Shown one piece after another: positions 61,403-64,000 of a DNA stretch of 64,000 bases (position 1 is the first letter of the stretch; every line of letters begins with the position of its first letter). The notes under the pieces are model-generated. The model did no database searches and was not told the DNA's origin. It saw only the letters and a list, made by a program, of their open reading frames with translations. Position numbers and translations under genes: made by a program. This DNA is from Coprenecus sp949297365 (lineage in GTDB: Bacteria; Bacteroidota; Bacteroidia; Bacteroidales; UBA932): positions 1 to 64,000 of the forward strand of contig OZ006987.1 of assembly GCA_963931055.1 (NCBI GenBank). Reading direction: 5' to 3'.

Positions 61403-62800
61403 ATGAAGAACAAGTACATCGATCTGGTTGAGCAGTCCTTCGAGTTTCCGCAGGACGAATTCCGTGTAGAAGACGGAGCACTTTATTTTCACGATATCCC
61501 GATGATGGATGTTATCGGGCAGTACGGCACACCGCTGAAGATATCGTATCTGCCCAAAATATCCTCCCAGATACAGCGGGCCAAGAGGATGTTCAACGTG
61601 GCCATGGCCAAGGTCGACTACCAGGGCGATTACCACTACTGCTACTGCACCAAGAGCTCGCATTTCTCCTTCGTACTCGAGGAGGCCCTGAAGAACGACA
61701 TCCATATCGAGACCTCGTCCGCCTTCGACTTTAACCTGATAGAGTCACTTTATGACAGCAAGATTGTAGACAAAGACCTTTACATTATCTGCAACGGTTA
61801 CAAGAAAGACACCTACATCGCCAACATAGCCCAGTTCATCAACGACGGCTGGCACAACACCATACCCATTCTGGACAACATGCCCGAGCTCGACCAGCTC
61901 GATGCGGCTGTCAATGTGCCTACCCGCATCGGCATCCGTATCGCCGCCGAGGAGGAGCCAAAATTCGAGTTCTACACCTCCCGTCTCGGCATCCGCTACA
62001 AGGACATCATGCCCTTCTACCAGGAAAAGCTCAGCCAGAACAAGAAATTCAGCCTCAAGATGCTGCACTTCTTCATCAACACCGGCATCAAGGACAACGC
62101 CTATTACTGGAACGAGCTGGGCAAGTGCGTCAACGTCTACTGCAACCTCAAGGCCGTCTGCCCTACCCTCGACTCCCTCAACATCGGTGGCGGACTGCCG
62201 ATCAAGAACTCCCTCGGCATGGATTACGACTACGAGTACATGATCGAGGAGGTCGTGGCCCAGATCAAGAGCATCTGCAACTCACGCGGAGTCGAGGAAC
62301 CCAACATCTTCACCGAGTTCGGTTCCTACACCGTAGGCGAGAGCGGAGCCACCATATTCTCCATCCTCGGAGTCAAGCAGCAGAACGACAGGGAGAAATG
62401 GTATATGGTCGACAGCTCCTTCATGACCACCCTCCCCGACATCTGGGGCATCAAGCAGAAGTTCATCCTCCTGCCCATCAACAAGTGGGACAAGCCATAC
62501 GAGAGAGTCTTCCTCGGAGGCCTCACCTGCGACAGCCAGGATTACTACAACGCCGAGGAGCACGCCAACGCCATCTTCCTCCCGAAGGTATCCCCGGACG
62601 ACCCGGAGCCCCTGTACATCGGATTCTTCCACACCGGAGCCTACCAGGAGTCCATCGCCGGCTACGGCGGCATCCAGCACTGCCTCCAGCCCGCCCCCAA
62701 GCATATCATCATCGACAAGACCCCCGACGGGGACTACACCACCAAGCTCTTCAGCAAGGAGCAGACCTACAAGTCGATGCTCAAGATACTCGGTTACTAA
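61403..62800 (+). CDS. arginine decarboxylase-like fold-III PLP enzyme
   Basis: 465 residues of the alanine-racemase/Orn-DAP-Arg decarboxylase fold. The PLP lysine is Lys84 in YCTKSSHFSF; the phosphate-binding glycine loop is SLNIGGGLPIKN (about 258-269); FTEFGSYTVGESGA and the active-site GLTCDSQDYYN with its Cys-Asp pair lie in the C-terminal half. It matches the Bacteroidetes type annotated as biosynthetic arginine decarboxylase, first step of polyamine synthesis (agmatine). Confusion with diaminopimelate or carboxynorspermidine decarboxylase is possible. It is followed after 15 bases by trmH. Confidence 0.85.
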   Translation: MKNKYIDLVEQSFEFPQDEFRVEDGALYFHDIPMMDVIGQYGTPLKISYLPKISSQIQRAKRMFNVAMAKVDYQGDYHYCYCTKSSHFSFVLEEALKNDIHIETSSAFDFNLIESLYDSKIVDKDLYIICNGYKKDTYIANIAQFINDGWHNTIPILDNMPELDQLDAAVNVPTRIGIRIAAEEEPKFEFYTSRLGIRYKDIMPFYQEKLSQNKKFSLKMLHFFINTGIKDNAYYWNELGKCVNVYCNLKAVCPTLDSLNIGGGLPIKNSLGMDYDYEYMIEEVVAQIKSICNSRGVEEPNIFTEFGSYTVGESGATIFSILGVKQQNDREKWYMVDSSFMTTLPDIWGIKQKFILLPINKWDKPYERVFLGGLTCDSQDYYNAEEHANAIFLPKVSPDDPEPLYIGFFHTGAYQESIAGYGGIQHCLQPAPKHIIIDKTPDGDYTTKLFSKEQTYKSMLKILGY

Positions 62801-62815
62801 GCGTTTTTCAGGACA

Positions 62816-63565
62816 ATGCTAGGCGACCGCATCCCCTCCAGGGCCGACATCAAGCTCATCCGCTCCCTCGGGCAGAAAAAATTCCGGGAGGAGCTCGGGC
62901 TTTTCGTTGTCGAAGGAGAGAAAATGGTCGGGGAGGCCCTGACGCAGAAGCGCTTCCCCGTGGAGGCGGTCTACCGTCTCTCCGACGTCGGGGAAGAGGT
63001 TATGGGGCGGATGAGCCATCTCTCGTCTCCCTCCCCTGCCCTTGCCGTGCTGCGCATCCCTGACGCTGATGGGTACAGCGGACACTCTTCTTATGCGGAG
63101 CTTCCGCAAGGCCTCTGCCTCGGACTGGACTCCGTCCGGGACCCAGGAAACGTCGGCACCATCCTGCGCCTGGCCGACTGGTTCGGTATCGGCACCGTCT
63201 ACCTCTCCCCCGACTGCGTAGACCTGTACAACCCCAAGACCGTCCAGGCCACCATGGGCTCCATCTTCCGCCAGCGGGCCGTCATCTGCGACCTCAATGC
63301 GCTTGTGCGCGGATGCACCGCCGCCGGAATCCCCGTCTACGCCACCGCCCTCGACGGAGAGGACATCCGCTCCGCCGCCCTGGACACCACCCGGGCATTG
63401 ATCCTGATGGGCAGCGAGAGGGACGGCCTCTCCCCCGAGCTCATGGCCGCCGCCACCCGCAGGCTGCACATCCCCTCATTCGCCTCCAACCCCGACGGAG
63501 CCGCCGAATCCCTCAACGTGGCCATCGCCACCGCCGTCACCTGCTACGAGTTCCGCCGACGCTGA
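62816..63565 (+). CDS. TrmH/SpoU-family RNA 2'-O-methyltransferase
   Basis: 249 residues. An N-terminal substrate-binding domain (1-95; KKFREELGLFVVEGEKMV) precedes the knotted SPOUT domain: DSVRDPGNVGTILRLADWFG (motif 1), ALILMGSERDGLSPE (motif 2, with Arg in place of the usual Gly after GSE) and IPSFASNPDGAAESLNVAIA (motif 3). It methylates a ribose in rRNA or tRNA using S-adenosylmethionine. The precise target cannot be read. It is co-transcribed with the decarboxylase. The high GC content of codon third positions is stronger here than elsewhere. Confidence 0.9.
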   Translation: MLGDRIPSRADIKLIRSLGQKKFREELGLFVVEGEKMVGEALTQKRFPVEAVYRLSDVGEEVMGRMSHLSSPSPALAVLRIPDADGYSGHSSYAELPQGLCLGLDSVRDPGNVGTILRLADWFGIGTVYLSPDCVDLYNPKTVQATMGSIFRQRAVICDLNALVRGCTAAGIPVYATALDGEDIRSAALDTTRALILMGSERDGLSPELMAAATRRLHIPSFASNPDGAAESLNVAIATAVTCYEFRRR

Positions 63566-63592
63566 TATTTTTGTAAAAATCGCCAGTTGCTT

Positions 63593-64000
63593 TTATAATG
63601 CTCCTGAGAATGTTTTCACGGGATTCCCACGCATAAGTGAGGTATGCCTGCCCCATTTGGACGCACGGAAAGATGCTGCGGCGGAGTCTTTTCTTTGCTG
63701 CAGTTTCAGAAGAAGCAGGCTGCGTGCCGTTTCTTTGTTCTGCGACTGCGAGCGTTGGCTGCTGCACTTGACGGAAATTCCGGTCGGCAGATGGGTGGCC
63801 CGGACAGCCGTCTCCACTTTGTTTACGTTCTGCCCTCCGTGTCCGCCGGAGCGCATCGTTTCGTACACAATATCCTTGTCGGATACATCAGGAAGTGTAA
63901 AGGGTTCGATAAACTCCACTCCGACAAACCAATTCTTGCGCGAATATCCGGGACGGTAACGGTTTGACGTCGCCCGCCACAGTATAGTACCTGTCCACTC
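63593..64000 (-). CDS. prfH: peptide chain release factor H, 5'-truncated by window edge
   Basis: The frame is open to the window edge; 135 residues of the 3' part are present. The segment WTGTILWRATSNRYRPGYSR then KNWFVGV, and the GGQ loop SGGHGGQNVNKVETAVR with QRSQSQNKETA, fit PrfH, a stand-alone class I release-factor relative. PrfH is normally paired with the RNA ligase RtcB, and the pair repairs or rescues ribosomes damaged by RNA-cleaving toxins. RtcB would lie to the right, outside the window. The GTG at 63919 is internal, not the start. Confidence 0.9.
   Translation of the reverse strand, partial: EWTGTILWRATSNRYRPGYSRKNWFVGVEFIEPFTLPDVSDKDIVYETMRSGGHGGQNVNKVETAVRATHLPTGISVKCSSQRSQSQNKETARSLLLLKLQQRKDSAAASFRASKWGRHTSLMRGNPVKTFSGAL

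Overview
The window looks like chromosome of a gut-type member of the Bacteroidales. Support comes from TAnnTTTG -7 promoter boxes in front of many genes, surface lipoproteins with DUF4465, PKD-like and SbsA/Big_5-like domains, a TamL-type BamA homologue, a cobalamin riboswitch driving btuB-btuG, and short leaders with few Shine-Dalgarno sites. A threonine-synthase-family protein that may be cysteate synthase (sulfonolipid synthesis) would fit an Alistipes- or Odoribacter-like lineage, but genus is not provable from the sequence alone.

1-15.7 kb is a variable island. It starts with an AT-rich fragment, then about 1.75 kb of GC-rich DNA with no credible gene but many strong inverted repeats. 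Next, on the minus strand, is a complete-looking LlaJI/McrBC-type restriction-modification operon (two C5-cytosine methyltransferases, an McrB-like NTPase and an LlaJI-type nuclease), whose nuclease gene carries a frameshift. Then come element maintenance genes (VirE-N/BT4734 protein, DUF3987 helicase-like protein, two small genes including an excisionase-like HTH), an unknown protein, an AlbA/Schlafen-type regulator with 13-bp tandem repeats in its coding sequence, and a tyrosine integrase. A 16-bp att-like direct repeat lies just outside the integrase. 15.7-18.0 kb is a scar of broken genes: a truncated hydrolase, an AraC regulator with an in-frame stop, and a BRO/DinD fragment.

18.1-25.1 kb is a riboswitch-controlled vitamin B12 uptake operon (btuB, btuG and two further surface lipoproteins) with translationally coupled junctions. 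25.2-29.4 kb holds small transport, acetyltransferase and membrane genes with two kinds of palindromic intergenic repeat.

40.6-29.4 kb (minus strand) reads as one long gene train: carA, carB, then five genes for a heterodisulfide-reductase-like membrane redox complex, then a cysteate/threonine synthase-like PLP enzyme, a nitroreductase lipoprotein and a DUF486 membrane protein. This is the most interesting metabolic unit in the window.

40.7-64 kb is core genome: nfeD; a spoT-lipoprotein-outer-membrane protein-ispG operon; a ligA-fprA-yihY-hydG operon; a PPi-phosphofructokinase-amylase-sugar kinase-rarA operon; tamL; arginine decarboxylase-trmH; and the 3' part of prfH at the right edge. No rRNA, tRNA, CRISPR array or complete insertion sequence was seen.
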